A stretch of 40,354 nt of DNA from Arthrobacter bambusae (lineage in GTDB: Bacteria; Actinomycetota; Actinomycetes; Actinomycetales; Micrococcaceae): assembly GCF_022606295.1 (NCBI RefSeq), contig NZ_JAHHZS010000035.1, positions 1-40,354 on the forward strand, in the 5' to 3' direction. This document shows, one piece after another, positions 32,137-40,354 of the stretch (position 1 is its first letter; each line of letters begins with the position of its first letter). The translations under genes and the position numbers were made by a program. The notes beneath the pieces were generated by a model. That model was given only the letters and a program-made list of their open reading frames with translations, searched no databases and had not been told where the DNA came from.

Positions 32137-34341
32137 CTACACAGCCGTGATCCGGAGCAGCAGCGCGTGTTCCGGATTCAGGACCGGCATGGGAAGCCCC
32201 ACCTCAGCAAGGAAGCGGCCACTTGCCTCAGCCCCGGACGGCAGCCATGCCGGCGGCCGCACCTGGGTGAACGTGCGGGCATAGTCGGCGTCGCCGGGGG
32301 CCGGGAAAATGGCCTGAACCATGTAGGAACGCTCGGGATCGAGGCCCGGAACGGCCACGCGCCCGGGTTGTTCGGCAAACGACGTCCGGGTGCTGACGAC
32401 GGCGAACAGCGCGGAGCCGCCGTCGTCGGAGACCACGCCGTGCACCATCAGCGAGTCGTCCGGGACGTCTGCACGCACCATCCGCCCGCTGTGGACGAGC
32501 CCGCGGTGCTCCTTGTACAGGCCGATGAAGCGCTTGAGTTCCTCGCGTTCGGCGCCCTGGACCTGCCGGACATCCCATTCCATGCCGAAATGCCCGAACA
32601 TCGCAGTGATGGCGCGGAAGGAGAGATCGTGCGTCCGGGCCGTGGTGTGCGAGGTGGTGGGTCCGATGTGCCCGCCCACCAGTTCCGGCGGAACCACGAC
32701 GCCGGTCCAGCGCTGGATGGTCTGCCTCTCGAGGGCGTCGTTGCAGTCCGATCCCCAGATCCGGTCGGTCCGCTCAAGGATGCCGAGGTCCACCCGGGCA
32801 CCGCCGGAAGAGCAGCTTTCGATTTCGACGCCGGGGTGGGCTTTGCGGAGCTCGTCGAAGAGCCGGTAGGCGGCCAGGGTTTGCCCATGTACGGAGGCCC
32901 GCCCTGCATGGCCGTGCTCGCTGAGGTCCCGGTTCTGGTCCCATTTGAGGTACTTGATGTTGTTTTCCCGAAGGAGCGCGTCGATCCGGTCGAAGACGTA
33001 TCGCCAGGCTGCGGGGTTGACGAGGTCGATAATGTGCTGGTGCCGCCATTCCAGGGGAAGGCGGCCGCCGTCCTTGTGGGAGAGGGCTGCGGGGCCCACG
33101 ATCCAGTCGGGGTGCGATCGTGCAACATCGGAATCTAGGTTGATCATTTCCGGTTCCACCCAGAGTCCGAACTCCATGCCGTGCGAATTCACGGCCTCGA
33201 TGAGCGGCGTCAGCCCATCTGGCCAAAGGGTTCGGTCAACGTACCAGTCGCCCAGGCCCGCATGGTCGTCGCGGCGGCCGCGGAACCAGCCGTCGTCGAG
33301 CACGAAGCGCTCAACGCCCAGTTCCGCCGCGGACTCCGCGAGCTCCAGCAGGGTGTCCAGCCGGTGGTCGAAGTACACGGCCTCCCAGGTGTTGAGGACC
33401 ACGGGGCGGGGCTTGCCGGCGGGGAGCCCCGTGGAAGCCGCGGGAACGACATGATGCGGGCGGGACCGGAACCAGCCGTAGAAAGCTTCGCTGATGCCGT
33501 CCAGTCCGCGGTCCGAGTAGGCGGCAAATAGTGCAGGCGTGGTGTAGCTTTCGCCGGGCTGGAGCACTATTTCGGCCGGGCCCAGGAGCTCGGAACCGCC
33601 GATCATGGTGCGGCCATCGGCCACGGTGTCGGCGAATTCTTCGTGGTTGCCGCTCCACGCCAAGTGCGTGGCCCAGACCTTCCCGTGGCGGTTCCCGAAT
33701 CCGGCAGTACCCGCCGCGAAAAGCAGCGAGGAATCGTGCCCCGTGCGGCCGTGGCGTCCCGTGCGCACCCACGTCCCTTGTTGGACGGGCCGGCGCTGCG
33801 GGTGCCGTTCGCGGCACCAGCGGCCGGTGAGGTCCAGAAGTTCGACGGCGTCCGGCCCCACCGGGAGGACGGTGGCCAGTTCGTCGAGCTGGAAAGGGGA
33901 CGTGCCGTCGTTGACGGCGGTGTGGCGCAGTTCGAGAAGGCCTCCCGGGTGAAGGGTGAGGCCGGACGTCACGGTGATTCCGGCGTCGGGATCCTGCTGG
34001 ACAATCACTGCAGAGGCGGCCGCGGCAGTGGCGACGGCGGAGCTGCTGTCAACCTGTACGTCCACCACGCGAAGCCGGAGCGAAAAGTCCAGTCCGGGGA
34101 CGCCATCGGCGGTTCGCTGGCCGCGCAGGCCCGGGCGGCCTTGCCATGCTGAGGAAGCTTGGGGGAGGAGCGCGGCCGGGACAGTCACGTCGATGGCGGA
34201 GTGGGGGATGGGTCCGCCCAGGATGGCGAGGTCGGGGAGCGTGCTGCCGAGATCGGCACCCCAGTGGATGACTTCAGCCTCTCCGTCATCGAAACTGAGC
34301 ACCAGGCTTGTGCCGGCGGAACGGAGGTGGAACGGGTCCAT
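32137..34341 (-). CDS. Alpha-galactosidase (GH36)
   Basis: 734-aa glycoside hydrolase family 36 enzyme releasing terminal alpha-galactose from raffinose, melibiose or stachyose. The N-terminal beta-supersandwich (to residue about 300) is followed by a TIM barrel. The barrel has VLDDGWF, LWVEPEM, nucleophile Asp468 in YLKWDQNR, ESCSSGGARVDLG and the acid/base region with Asp532 in GSDCNDALERQ. A C-terminal beta-domain completes it. No signal peptide is present, so it is cytosolic, acting on sugars imported by the upstream ABC system. The ATG at 34341 has only a weak ribosome-binding site. Length is normal for bacterial GH36. It is the last gene of the minus-strand transporter operon. Confidence 0.93.
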   Translation of the reverse strand: MDPFHLRSAGTSLVLSFDDGEAEVIHWGADLGSTLPDLAILGGPIPHSAIDVTVPAALLPQASSAWQGRPGLRGQRTADGVPGLDFSLRLRVVDVQVDSSSAVATAAAASAVIVQQDPDAGITVTSGLTLHPGGLLELRHTAVNDGTSPFQLDELATVLPVGPDAVELLDLTGRWCRERHPQRRPVQQGTWVRTGRHGRTGHDSSLLFAAGTAGFGNRHGKVWATHLAWSGNHEEFADTVADGRTMIGGSELLGPAEIVLQPGESYTTPALFAAYSDRGLDGISEAFYGWFRSRPHHVVPAASTGLPAGKPRPVVLNTWEAVYFDHRLDTLLELAESAAELGVERFVLDDGWFRGRRDDHAGLGDWYVDRTLWPDGLTPLIEAVNSHGMEFGLWVEPEMINLDSDVARSHPDWIVGPAALSHKDGGRLPLEWRHQHIIDLVNPAAWRYVFDRIDALLRENNIKYLKWDQNRDLSEHGHAGRASVHGQTLAAYRLFDELRKAHPGVEIESCSSGGARVDLGILERTDRIWGSDCNDALERQTIQRWTGVVVPPELVGGHIGPTTSHTTARTHDLSFRAITAMFGHFGMEWDVRQVQGAEREELKRFIGLYKEHRGLVHSGRMVRADVPDDSLMVHGVVSDDGGSALFAVVSTRTSFAEQPGRVAVPGLDPERSYMVQAIFPAPGDADYARTFTQVRPPAWLPSGAEASGRFLAEVGLPMPVLNPEHALLLRITAV

Positions 34342-34389
34342 GGGCTGTTCGCTTTCAGGGAGTCGTGTGTCGCGATGGAGGGGATGGAG

Positions 34390-34499
34390 AGTCCGGACGC
34401 CGCCGTCAACGGAGTGAAAGCGGCGGCGCCCGGACTGCTTGGGGGGCTGCGGCGTTGCTGATCAGGATAGCGGGAGCCCGGCCGCTGATGGGCTCCCGC
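34390..34499. other. Two intercistronic hairpins between binding-protein and galactosidase genes
   Basis: Arms 34390-34405 and 34421-34436 pair over 16 bp with one mismatch. Arms 34470-34479 (GCGGGAGCCC) and 34490-34499 pair perfectly over 10 bp. Neither is followed by a T-run on the minus strand. They therefore look like mRNA-stabilising or attenuating structures that could raise binding-protein mRNA relative to galactosidase mRNA. Confidence 0.55.
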
Positions 34500-34506
34500 C
34501 GGGGGA

Positions 34507-35859
34507 CTATTTCGAGAAGAGGGCGTTGACTTGGTCGTTCGCAGCTGAGAGGGAGCTTGCCGGTGCCTTGCCTGCGATGACGGCGTCCATGGCGGGCTTC
34601 ATGATGCCCGCGACCTTGGCGGCGTTGTCCGTGATGGGAAGCAGGAAGGTGGACTTGTCCTTCACGTGCTGCGTGAAGGCAGTGACGTCGATACCCTTTG
34701 CCTTGAAGGCTGCGGCGGCTTTGTCGGTGGAGGACTTGATCGCGGGGAACACAACGGCCTTGGCGGCTACGACGTCCTGGCAGGCAGAGGAGCCAAGGTA
34801 CTCGACCCACTTGATGGAGGCGTCCTTCTTCTTGGTCCCGGCCCAGATGGAGTCGGCCAGGCCGTTGAACATGGAGGCGCTCTTGCCGTCAACTCCCGTG
34901 GGTGTGGGGGCGATGCCGAGGTCGATGCCCTTGTACCCCTTGTACTGGCCGATCATCCAGTCGCCGTTGGCGTTGATGGCGGCCTTGCCGGCGCCGAAGG
35001 CGTCGGGTGCGTTGGCGCCGACCGTGGTTTCGAGCTTGGGCATGTAGCCCTTCTGGGCAAGGGAAGCCCACCAAGCGATGGTGTCCTGGACGCGCTTGTC
35101 GTCGTAGTTGAAGTGCGAGCCCCAAGGGTTCTTGTCCGTGGCGCTCCAGCCTGTGGTGGCTGAGAGGAAGCTCCACTGGGTCTGTCCGGCGTTTTCGGCG
35201 TCGGAGCCCGGCAGGCCAAGTCCATACACCGCGACGTTGTTCTTGTCGAAGCCCGGTTCGTCGCCGCGCTTGCCGTTCTTGTCGACGGTGAGGTGGGCGA
35301 TGGCCTTCTCATAGCTTCCGCCGTCCTGCGGGTTCCAGGTCAGGGCGGCCATCTGCTCAGGCGAGAGACCGGCGTCGGCGGCCATCTTCTTGTTGTAGAA
35401 GAGGCCAACGGTGTCCCAGTCCTTCGGAAGGCCGTAACGCTTGCCATCTTGGCCCACCCAGAGGTCCGCAAGGCCTGCGTTGTACTGGGTGAGGTCCACC
35501 TTGTCGTTGGACACTGCGTCATCGAGCGCGACGAGCTGTTTGGTCTTGATGAAGTCCGGGTACTTGGAAAGGTGGTCGGTGAAAACATCGGGGGCGGTGC
35601 CGGAGGCCATTCCGTTGGTGATCTTGCCCCAGTAGTCATCCCAGCCCGTCTGGGTGATCTTGACGGTGATATCCGGGTTGGTCTTGTGGAAGTCGTCTGC
35701 GCACTGCTGGTAGGCGGGAAGCTGGTTGGAGTCCCAGAGCCAGTAGCTGATCTCTCCCTTGGCGGAGTCGGCGCTGCTGGCTCCTCCGCTTCCGCAAGCG
35801 GAGAGGGCGAGGGTGGCCACAGCGGCAGCGGCGACGGCGCCGAGTACTTTCTTTTTCAT
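34507..35859 (-). CDS. Sugar ABC transporter substrate-binding lipoprotein
   Basis: 450-aa extracellular solute-binding protein (family 1, MalE-like). It begins MKKKVLGAVAAAAVATLALSAC, a signal peptide with the lipobox LSAC, so Cys22 is lipidated and anchors it to the outer membrane face. The mature part starts with the typical EISYWLWDSNQLPAYQQC. AGGACC lies just upstream of ATG 35859. A long open extension upstream of this ATG overlaps the permease gene and is not real. It follows the two permease genes, an order less common than binding protein first. With a GH36 gene downstream the ligand is probably an alpha-galactoside. Confidence 0.92.
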   Translation of the reverse strand: MKKKVLGAVAAAAVATLALSACGSGGASSADSAKGEISYWLWDSNQLPAYQQCADDFHKTNPDITVKITQTGWDDYWGKITNGMASGTAPDVFTDHLSKYPDFIKTKQLVALDDAVSNDKVDLTQYNAGLADLWVGQDGKRYGLPKDWDTVGLFYNKKMAADAGLSPEQMAALTWNPQDGGSYEKAIAHLTVDKNGKRGDEPGFDKNNVAVYGLGLPGSDAENAGQTQWSFLSATTGWSATDKNPWGSHFNYDDKRVQDTIAWWASLAQKGYMPKLETTVGANAPDAFGAGKAAINANGDWMIGQYKGYKGIDLGIAPTPTGVDGKSASMFNGLADSIWAGTKKKDASIKWVEYLGSSACQDVVAAKAVVFPAIKSSTDKAAAAFKAKGIDVTAFTQHVKDKSTFLLPITDNAAKVAGIMKPAMDAVIAGKAPASSLSAANDQVNALFSK

Positions 35860-35936
35860 GATGGGTCCTTTCGGGTGGGGAAGGGCGGGCGCACGGCATG
35901 GACCGGCCCCTGGTGGAGAGGTGATGGCGGGAAGGA

Positions 35937-36851
35937 TTACTTGGTGCCGCTGAAGCCGATCGAGTTGACGATCTTCTTGCCGAAGATCGAGAACAGGATG
36001 AGCACTGGAAGGGCGGAGACGAGGGTCGCGGCCATGAGGCCGGACCAGTCCGGTGCGCCTTGCGGGGACTGTGATTTGAAGACGCCCAGTCCCACCGTGA
36101 GCACTCGCGATTCCTCGGAGGTCCCGACCAGGAGGGGCCAGAAATATTCGTTCCACTGGCCCATGAACGTGAGCAGGGCGAGTGTCGCGATGGGTGCGGC
36201 GGCGTTGGGCATGACGATTTGGAAGAAGATCCGCCAGTGCTTCGCGCCGTCGAGCATCGCGGCTTCCTCCACCTCCCGCGACATGTTGAGGAAGAACTGC
36301 CGCATGAAGAAAATCGCGAACGGGGTCATGAACAGATACGGCAGGACCAATCCGAGCATTGAGTTGAGGAGGCCGAGGTTTTTCACGAGGAGGAAGTTCG
36401 GCAGTGCCGTGAAGATCGGCGGGACCAGCATGGTGCCGAGGAAAAGGGTGAAGACGCCGTCGCGGCCCTTCCAACGCAACCGTGCGAAGGCATAGGCGGC
36501 CATTGAGCTGAAGAATACGGCGCCCGCGGTGGTGATGCTTGAGAACAGCAATGAGTTCAACAGATATTGCCAAAAGTTGATGGAGGCCCCGGAGCCGCCC
36601 TCGGCGATGGCTTCGGAAGCGGTCTGGAGGCCGAAGACGCGCTTGAAGGCACCAAGGCTGAAATCGGCGGGGAGGAGGCTTGCCGAGTTGGACGCAAGCG
36701 AGCCGTTGGTGGAGAAGGCCGTGCGGAGAACCCAGTAAAAGGGCAGCACGCTCACGGCAATGGCGATGGCAAGCAGCACCCAGGCGCTTGTGCGGCGCCA
36801 GTTGAACGGACGACGGCGGGTGGCTGCCTTGGGGGAGGAGAGGGTGGTCAT
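35937..36851 (-). CDS. Sugar ABC transporter permease (MalG-type)
   Basis: 304-aa inner-membrane permease with six predicted helices and the cytoplasmic EAA loop EEAAMLDGAKHWRIFFQIVMP, which docks the ATPase. An Arg-rich N-terminus (ATRRRPFNWRR) precedes the first helix. It starts 9 bases after the MalF-type permease stop. No ATPase gene is present in the cluster, so it probably shares an MsiK-like ATPase encoded elsewhere, as is usual in actinobacteria. Confidence 0.92.
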   Translation of the reverse strand: MTTLSSPKAATRRRPFNWRRTSAWVLLAIAIAVSVLPFYWVLRTAFSTNGSLASNSASLLPADFSLGAFKRVFGLQTASEAIAEGGSGASINFWQYLLNSLLFSSITTAGAVFFSSMAAYAFARLRWKGRDGVFTLFLGTMLVPPIFTALPNFLLVKNLGLLNSMLGLVLPYLFMTPFAIFFMRQFFLNMSREVEEAAMLDGAKHWRIFFQIVMPNAAAPIATLALLTFMGQWNEYFWPLLVGTSEESRVLTVGLGVFKSQSPQGAPDWSGLMAATLVSALPVLILFSIFGKKIVNSIGFSGTK

Positions 36852-36860
36852 GTTGTGTCC

Positions 36861-37841
36861 TTAGTCCAGGTCCGACTGGTTGCCGCGGAGGAACTTCATC
36901 TGGATGAAGGCCACGATTGCCAGGATGAGGAAGAGGATCACGGCGAGGGCCGAGCCATATCCGAAGTCTTGCTCGTTGAAGGCGCGCTGGTAGATGTAGT
37001 ACTGCAGCACGCGGGTTGCGTTGACGGGGCCGCCCTGGGTGGTGACGGCAACGGTGTCAAAGACCTGGAAGGAACCGATGACGGTCACCACGAGCACCAG
37101 GACGAGAACGGGGCGCAGCAGCGGGAGGGTGATCCGCCAGAAGGTGCTGAACGCCTTGGACCCGTCGATGCTGGCGGCTTCGTACACCGTGTGGGGGATG
37201 GCTTGCAGTCCGGCGAAGATCAGCAGCGCGGTGTAACCCATATGGCGCCAGGTGTTGATGAGCGCCTGCGTGGGGATGGCCCATTCCTCACTGCCGAAGA
37301 AGGCAACGCGGGGCAGTCCGAACCACTCGATGAACTGGTTCACGATGCCGATCTGGTAGTCGAGCATCCAGAACCACAGAAGCGCGGCGATGACGTTCGC
37401 CATGAGGTACGGAAGCAGGAGCGCCCCGCGGATGAGGGTTGACTTGGCGACCCGGTGCATGAGGATTGCGAGGCCGAGGGCCAGGAGCGTCTGGAGCACG
37501 ATATTGATGACGACGTATTCCGACGTGACCCCGAGGGCATTCCAGAAAAGAGGGTCCTTCACGATCTGTTGGTAGTTCTTGACGCCGATCCATTCGGGGT
37601 CTCCGAGGATGCTGTACTCGGTGAAGCTCAGGTAGATGCCGCGGATGGTCGGCACCAGGTAGAAGAGCAGGAAGCCGACCATCGCCGGGGCGATGAACAG
37701 GAGCGCGATCTTGAGGTCCCCGATGCCGCGGAAGCCTGCAGCGGGCTTTCCCCTTTTATGCGGTTTCCGTGATTTCCGCGAGTTCCCGGGTTTTCCAGAA
37801 GCCGAAAGCTCCGGATCAGGATGTTTGGTGAGGGTGGTCAT
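36861..37841 (-). CDS. Sugar ABC transporter permease (MalF-type)
   Basis: 326-aa permease, first gene of the alpha-galactoside operon. A long basic, Lys/Arg/Ser-rich cytoplasmic N-terminus (about 45 residues) precedes six helices beginning IALLFIAPAMVGFLLFY. The EAA loop reads YEAASIDGSKAFSTFWRITLP. The start is ATG 37841. The promoter/operator at 37884-37913 lies about 45-70 bp upstream. It pairs with the MalG-type permease and the lipoprotein to import the sugar. Confidence 0.92.
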   Translation of the reverse strand: MTTLTKHPDPELSASGKPGNSRKSRKPHKRGKPAAGFRGIGDLKIALLFIAPAMVGFLLFYLVPTIRGIYLSFTEYSILGDPEWIGVKNYQQIVKDPLFWNALGVTSEYVVINIVLQTLLALGLAILMHRVAKSTLIRGALLLPYLMANVIAALLWFWMLDYQIGIVNQFIEWFGLPRVAFFGSEEWAIPTQALINTWRHMGYTALLIFAGLQAIPHTVYEAASIDGSKAFSTFWRITLPLLRPVLVLVLVVTVIGSFQVFDTVAVTTQGGPVNATRVLQYYIYQRAFNEQDFGYGSALAVILFLILAIVAFIQMKFLRGNQSDLD

Positions 37842-37883
37842 CTTCGACCCTTCGTGAGTGTGACATGGCTAACATCTGCCCTG

Positions 37884-37913
37884 AATCTACACGAGTAGAT
37901 CTGAAGGGGTCAA
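37884..37913 (-). promoter_or_regulatory. Promoter with LacI-type operator overlapping the -10 (O1)
   Basis: On the minus strand -35 TTGACC (37913-37908) and -10 TAGATT (37889-37884) are 18 bp apart. The inverted repeat ATCTAC-acga-GTAGAT (37885-37900) covers the -10 and spacer, a classic repression position. Its right half, CGAGTAGATC, is repeated at 37968-37977. It is probably bound by the LacI-family protein encoded at 39285-40304. Confidence 0.6.
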
Positions 37914-37960
37914 GCAAGTCTGTGAAGTTTTGTTCGAATATTTTGGATTTATTGCGTTTT

Positions 37961-37977
37961 GTTGACTCGAGTAGATC
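37961..37977. promoter_or_regulatory. Second LacI-type operator (O2)
   Basis: GTTGACTCGAGTAGATC shares CGAGTAGATC with O1 at a 76-bp centre spacing, about seven helical turns, compatible with looping by a tetramer or two dimers. It overlaps TTGACT (37962-37967), which could be the -35 of the divergent oxidoreductase promoter, although no good -10 is visible. Confidence 0.5.
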
Positions 37978-38068
37978 CCAGTGATTCACTGGCCTGAGTC
38001 ACTCGTCGAGCCCCTCCCGGCGCGGCGGGGGCATTCTGAAGCCACCTACATGAATCGAAGGGCTAACA

Positions 38069-39271
38069 ATGACGTTTTCAATGGGAGTAGTAGGCCTTGG
38101 CCAGTTCGGCGGCCAATTTGCCCACCTCTTCAAGCTCCACCCCGGGGTTTCCGCGGTCTACGCCGTGGACGAACTCCCCGAACGGGCGTCGAAAGCTGTG
38201 GAACAGCTGGGGCTGGACGGCACCATGGCAAGTTTCGACGAATTGCTGGCCTCCGACGTCGACGCCGTCGCCATCTTCACGCAGCGCTGGACGCACGGGC
38301 CGTTGGTGATCAAGGCGCTGCGCGCCGGAAAACACGTCTATTCGGCTGTTCCGATGGCAATCTCCGAGGAGCAGATCGCCGGAATCATCGAAGCCGTGCG
38401 TGAGACCAAGCTTGTCTACGCCATGGGAGAGACCAGCTTCTACAACCCCGCCACCGTCTATGCCCGCAAGCAGCACGCTGCCGGCAAGTTCGGCCGCATC
38501 TTCTACACCGAAGGCGATTACGTCCACGACATGGACCTGGGCTTCTACGAGGCCTACCAGTACAGCGGCGGCGAAAACTGGAAAGCAACCGCCAGCTACC
38601 CGCCCATGCTGTACCCCACCCACGCGATCGGCGGCGTACTGGGCGCCATACCGGGCCACGCCGTGAGCGTCAGCTGCATCGGCGTCAAGGACGATCGCGG
38701 CGACGGCGTCTTCGACAAGGACGTCAGCATGTTCGACAATGACTTCTCCAACGCCACGGCGCTTTTCGAAATGAACGACGGCGGCGCGATGCGCACCAAC
38801 GAGATGCGCCGCGTGGGCTACCCCTCGCATATCCGCGAATCGCGCTTCCGCTTCTTCGGCACCGAGGCAAGCTTCGAGCAGCTGGCCACCACGACGTTGT
38901 GGCAGGACAAGGAGGGGATACTCGACATCTCGGACCAGGTGGAGACCAAGCCGAGCATGTCGCCCGATGACCCCTCGTTGGCGGACGTCGCCCCCGAACT
39001 TCGCGGCGCTTTCATCTCCGGCCTCGCTCCGGTGCACGACGCCGCCAGGCTGCCCGTTGAATTCGAGGGAGCTCCGAACGGGCACGAAGGCAGTCATCAG
39101 TTCCTGGTGGACGACTTCGTCACGGCCGTGAACAAGCGAAGCCTTCCGCCTGTCAACGCGTGGGTGGCGGCCCGCTACACGCTCCCCGGCGTCGTAGCGC
39201 ACGAATCGGCGCTCCGCGGCGGCGAACGGCTCCCCATCCGCGATTTCGGAGATGCTCCGGAGGCTTTGTAG
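38069..39271 (+). CDS. Gfo/Idh/MocA-family oxidoreductase
   Basis: 400-aa NAD(P)-dependent sugar or inositol dehydrogenase-like protein. The N-terminal Rossmann domain starts MGVVGLGQFGGQFAHLF (GxGxxG at residues about 8-13), and AGKHVYSAVPMA is the GKHVxxEKP-type substrate-site motif in which the usual Lys is replaced (SAVP instead of EKP). The missing lysine suggests a divergent or altered activity. The C-terminal domain includes YNPATVYARKQ and YEAYQYSGGENW. The ATG at 38069 follows AAGGG. It diverges from the alpha-galactoside importer and precedes lacI by 13 bp, so it may oxidise a sugar from the same pathway. Confidence 0.88.
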   Translation: MTFSMGVVGLGQFGGQFAHLFKLHPGVSAVYAVDELPERASKAVEQLGLDGTMASFDELLASDVDAVAIFTQRWTHGPLVIKALRAGKHVYSAVPMAISEEQIAGIIEAVRETKLVYAMGETSFYNPATVYARKQHAAGKFGRIFYTEGDYVHDMDLGFYEAYQYSGGENWKATASYPPMLYPTHAIGGVLGAIPGHAVSVSCIGVKDDRGDGVFDKDVSMFDNDFSNATALFEMNDGGAMRTNEMRRVGYPSHIRESRFRFFGTEASFEQLATTTLWQDKEGILDISDQVETKPSMSPDDPSLADVAPELRGAFISGLAPVHDAARLPVEFEGAPNGHEGSHQFLVDDFVTAVNKRSLPPVNAWVAARYTLPGVVAHESALRGGERLPIRDFGDAPEAL

Positions 39272-39284
39272 CTAGCATGATCCA

Positions 39285-40304
39285 ATGACTACTTCGGCAG
39301 TGCACACCCCGCGCGGACCGGTGACGCGCAAGGACGTGGCCCGGTACGCCGGGGTGAGCACCGCCGTCGTGAGCTATGTGGTGAACGGCGGCCCCAAGAA
39401 GGTGGCGCCCGCGACGGAAGCGAAAGTCCAGGAGGCCATCCGGATCCTGGGATACCGGCCGAATGCCGCCGCACGCGCGCTCAAAATGGGGTCCAGCCAA
39501 ACCTTGGGCCTCGTGATCCCGGATTCCAGCAACCCGTTCTGGGCGCTGTTGGGACATGCGGTGGAAGTAGCTGCCGCCGGGCGTGGATATGCCTTGTTGC
39601 TGACGAATTCCGACAACCAGCTGGACTCAGAACGCCGCCACATCCGCAACCTCGCCGCCCGGCAGGTTGATGGAGTGGTCCTGGCCAGCGTCATGTTTGA
39701 ACCCGACTTCGTGGAGCTTGTTGACGCGGAAATCCCCTCGGTCCTGCTGAACCACGCCTCGATCGCTCCTGGATTCAACAGCGTAGGCGTGGACCTTGAA
39801 GCCGGAGCCCGCCTGGCGGTGGAACATTTGATCGGCCACGGCCACACCAACATCGGACTCGCCATGGGGATCACGGCCGACGACGAGGCCGACGGGCGCG
39901 AGCAGGGTTGGCGGCGGGCGCTCGAAGCTGCCGGGCTCCCTGTCGGGCCGCTGGCACGTGGCGGGTTCGACCGGCCCGGGGGCTACGCTGCCGGACAACT
40001 CCTCCTGGCCGCGGACAAACGTCCGACGGCGATCTTCGCCAGCTCCGATATGCAGGCAATCGGGGTTCTGCGGGCAATCCGCGAGGCCGGGCTGTCCGTT
40101 CCCGACGATATTGCCGTGGCGTCCTTCGACGGTTCGGTGGAGGCCGAGTACAGCTGGCCGGCCCTGACCACTGTGGAGCAGCCGGTATGGGACATGGCGG
40201 AGGCCGCCGTGTCGGCGCTGGTGGGCGAGAACCGCAACGAACCGCCGCAGCACAGGGTCTTCCCCACGCAGTTGCGGATCCGGCAATCGTGCGGGTGCCC
40301 GTAG
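39285..40304 (+). CDS. LacI-family transcriptional regulator
   Basis: 339-aa repressor. The N-terminal HTH is VTRKDVARYAGVSTAVVSYVVNGG (in two parts), with the hinge helix YRPNAAARALK around residue 65. A periplasmic-binding-like effector domain follows (LGLVIPDSSNPFWALLG ... ASFDGSVEAEYSWPALTTVEQP). It ends with QSCGCP, as many LacI members do. The ATG at 39285 has no strong ribosome-binding site and lies 13 bp after the oxidoreductase stop, so it may be translated from the same mRNA. It likely senses galactoside or a metabolite and binds the operators at 37885-37977. Confidence 0.93.
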   Translation: MTTSAVHTPRGPVTRKDVARYAGVSTAVVSYVVNGGPKKVAPATEAKVQEAIRILGYRPNAAARALKMGSSQTLGLVIPDSSNPFWALLGHAVEVAAAGRGYALLLTNSDNQLDSERRHIRNLAARQVDGVVLASVMFEPDFVELVDAEIPSVLLNHASIAPGFNSVGVDLEAGARLAVEHLIGHGHTNIGLAMGITADDEADGREQGWRRALEAAGLPVGPLARGGFDRPGGYAAGQLLLAADKRPTAIFASSDMQAIGVLRAIREAGLSVPDDIAVASFDGSVEAEYSWPALTTVEQPVWDMAEAAVSALVGENRNEPPQHRVFPTQLRIRQSCGCP

Positions 40305-40311
40305 CGGGTTC

Positions 40312-40354
40312 CCAGCCCAACTGAGTCGCAGTTGTTGTCGTTTTGAGGGCTCAT
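40312..40354. repeat. Dispersed palindromic repeat, family 1, copy 3 (cut by window end)
   Basis: CAGCCCAACTGAGTCGCAG followed by TTGTTGTCGTTTT matches the inverted orientation of copy 1, including the conserved CCCAACTGA border. The second arm lies beyond the window. It begins 8 bases after the lacI stop, again at a gene 3' end. Confidence 0.75.

Noticed and set aside
35860..36573. 238-residue upstream extension of the sugar-binding protein
   Set aside because: It overlaps the MalG-type permease gene in another frame and would destroy the lipoprotein signal peptide that begins at 35859.

Overview
The window looks like chromosomal DNA of a high-GC actinobacterium of the order Micrococcales, most likely Arthrobacter or Paenarthrobacter. 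The reasons are the strong G/C third-position bias, frequent GTG and TTG starts, and a typical actinobacterial gene set: a GlxR-like Crp, a MarP-type membrane serine protease, a PucR regulator, an AnsA-II type asparaginase, purD-purC, and a LacI-controlled alpha-galactoside locus. Genus and functions are inferred from sequence recognition only; no search was run.

Layout. (1) 0.2-3.5 kb: an operon of an NCS1 nucleobase/hydantoin-type permease, an Asp/Glu/hydantoin-racemase-fold enzyme that lacks the first catalytic Cys, and an SDR dehydrogenase. (2) 3.5-12.4 kb: an amino-acid module. A PucR regulator and glutaminase (minus strand) diverge from an AAT-family permease translationally coupled to an unusually long Orn/Lys/Arg-type decarboxylase, followed by a DctA-like symporter. 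(3) 12.5-15.5 kb, minus strand: a sterol-carrier-like protein, asparaginase, and a membrane-anchored molybdopterin oxidoreductase. (4) 15.8-18.0 kb: purD-purC. (5) 18.1-19.9 kb: an HTH+TPR regulator divergent from a small secreted precursor carrying four copies of IGNWPDP(M/V). (6) 20.1-23.9 kb: tRNA-Pro(CGG) and a heterodimeric ABC exporter. (7) 24.2-29.9 kb: metallophosphoesterase, class A PBP, a small DUF4177-like protein, RidA, a NUDIX hydrolase, and Crp/GlxR. (8) 30.1-32.0 kb: MarP-like protease and AroQ. (9) 32.1-40.3 kb: a GH36 alpha-galactosidase with its ABC importer (minus strand), divergent from a Gfo/Idh/MocA oxidoreductase and a LacI regulator, with matching operator-like sites between them.

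The standout is the 18.1-19.9 kb locus. A Sec-type signal peptide is followed by four near-identical octapeptides whose codons differ synonymously, next to a divergent cytosolic HTH-TPR regulator. This resembles RRNPP-type peptide quorum sensing of Firmicutes, but in an actinobacterium and with an alpha-factor-like multi-copy precursor. I do not know of a described system of this kind in this group; the signalling role is inference.

The window also carries three kinds of intergenic repeat: (i) a 24-bp-arm palindrome at gene 3' ends (1.9, 18.05 and 40.3 kb); (ii) a larger mirror-symmetric element built from GGACATGC/GCATGTCC units around a TGGACATA...TATGTCCA core (15.6, 24.1 and 31.4 kb); and (iii) a four-unit 14-bp tandem repeat capped by a 21-bp inverted repeat (32.0 kb).
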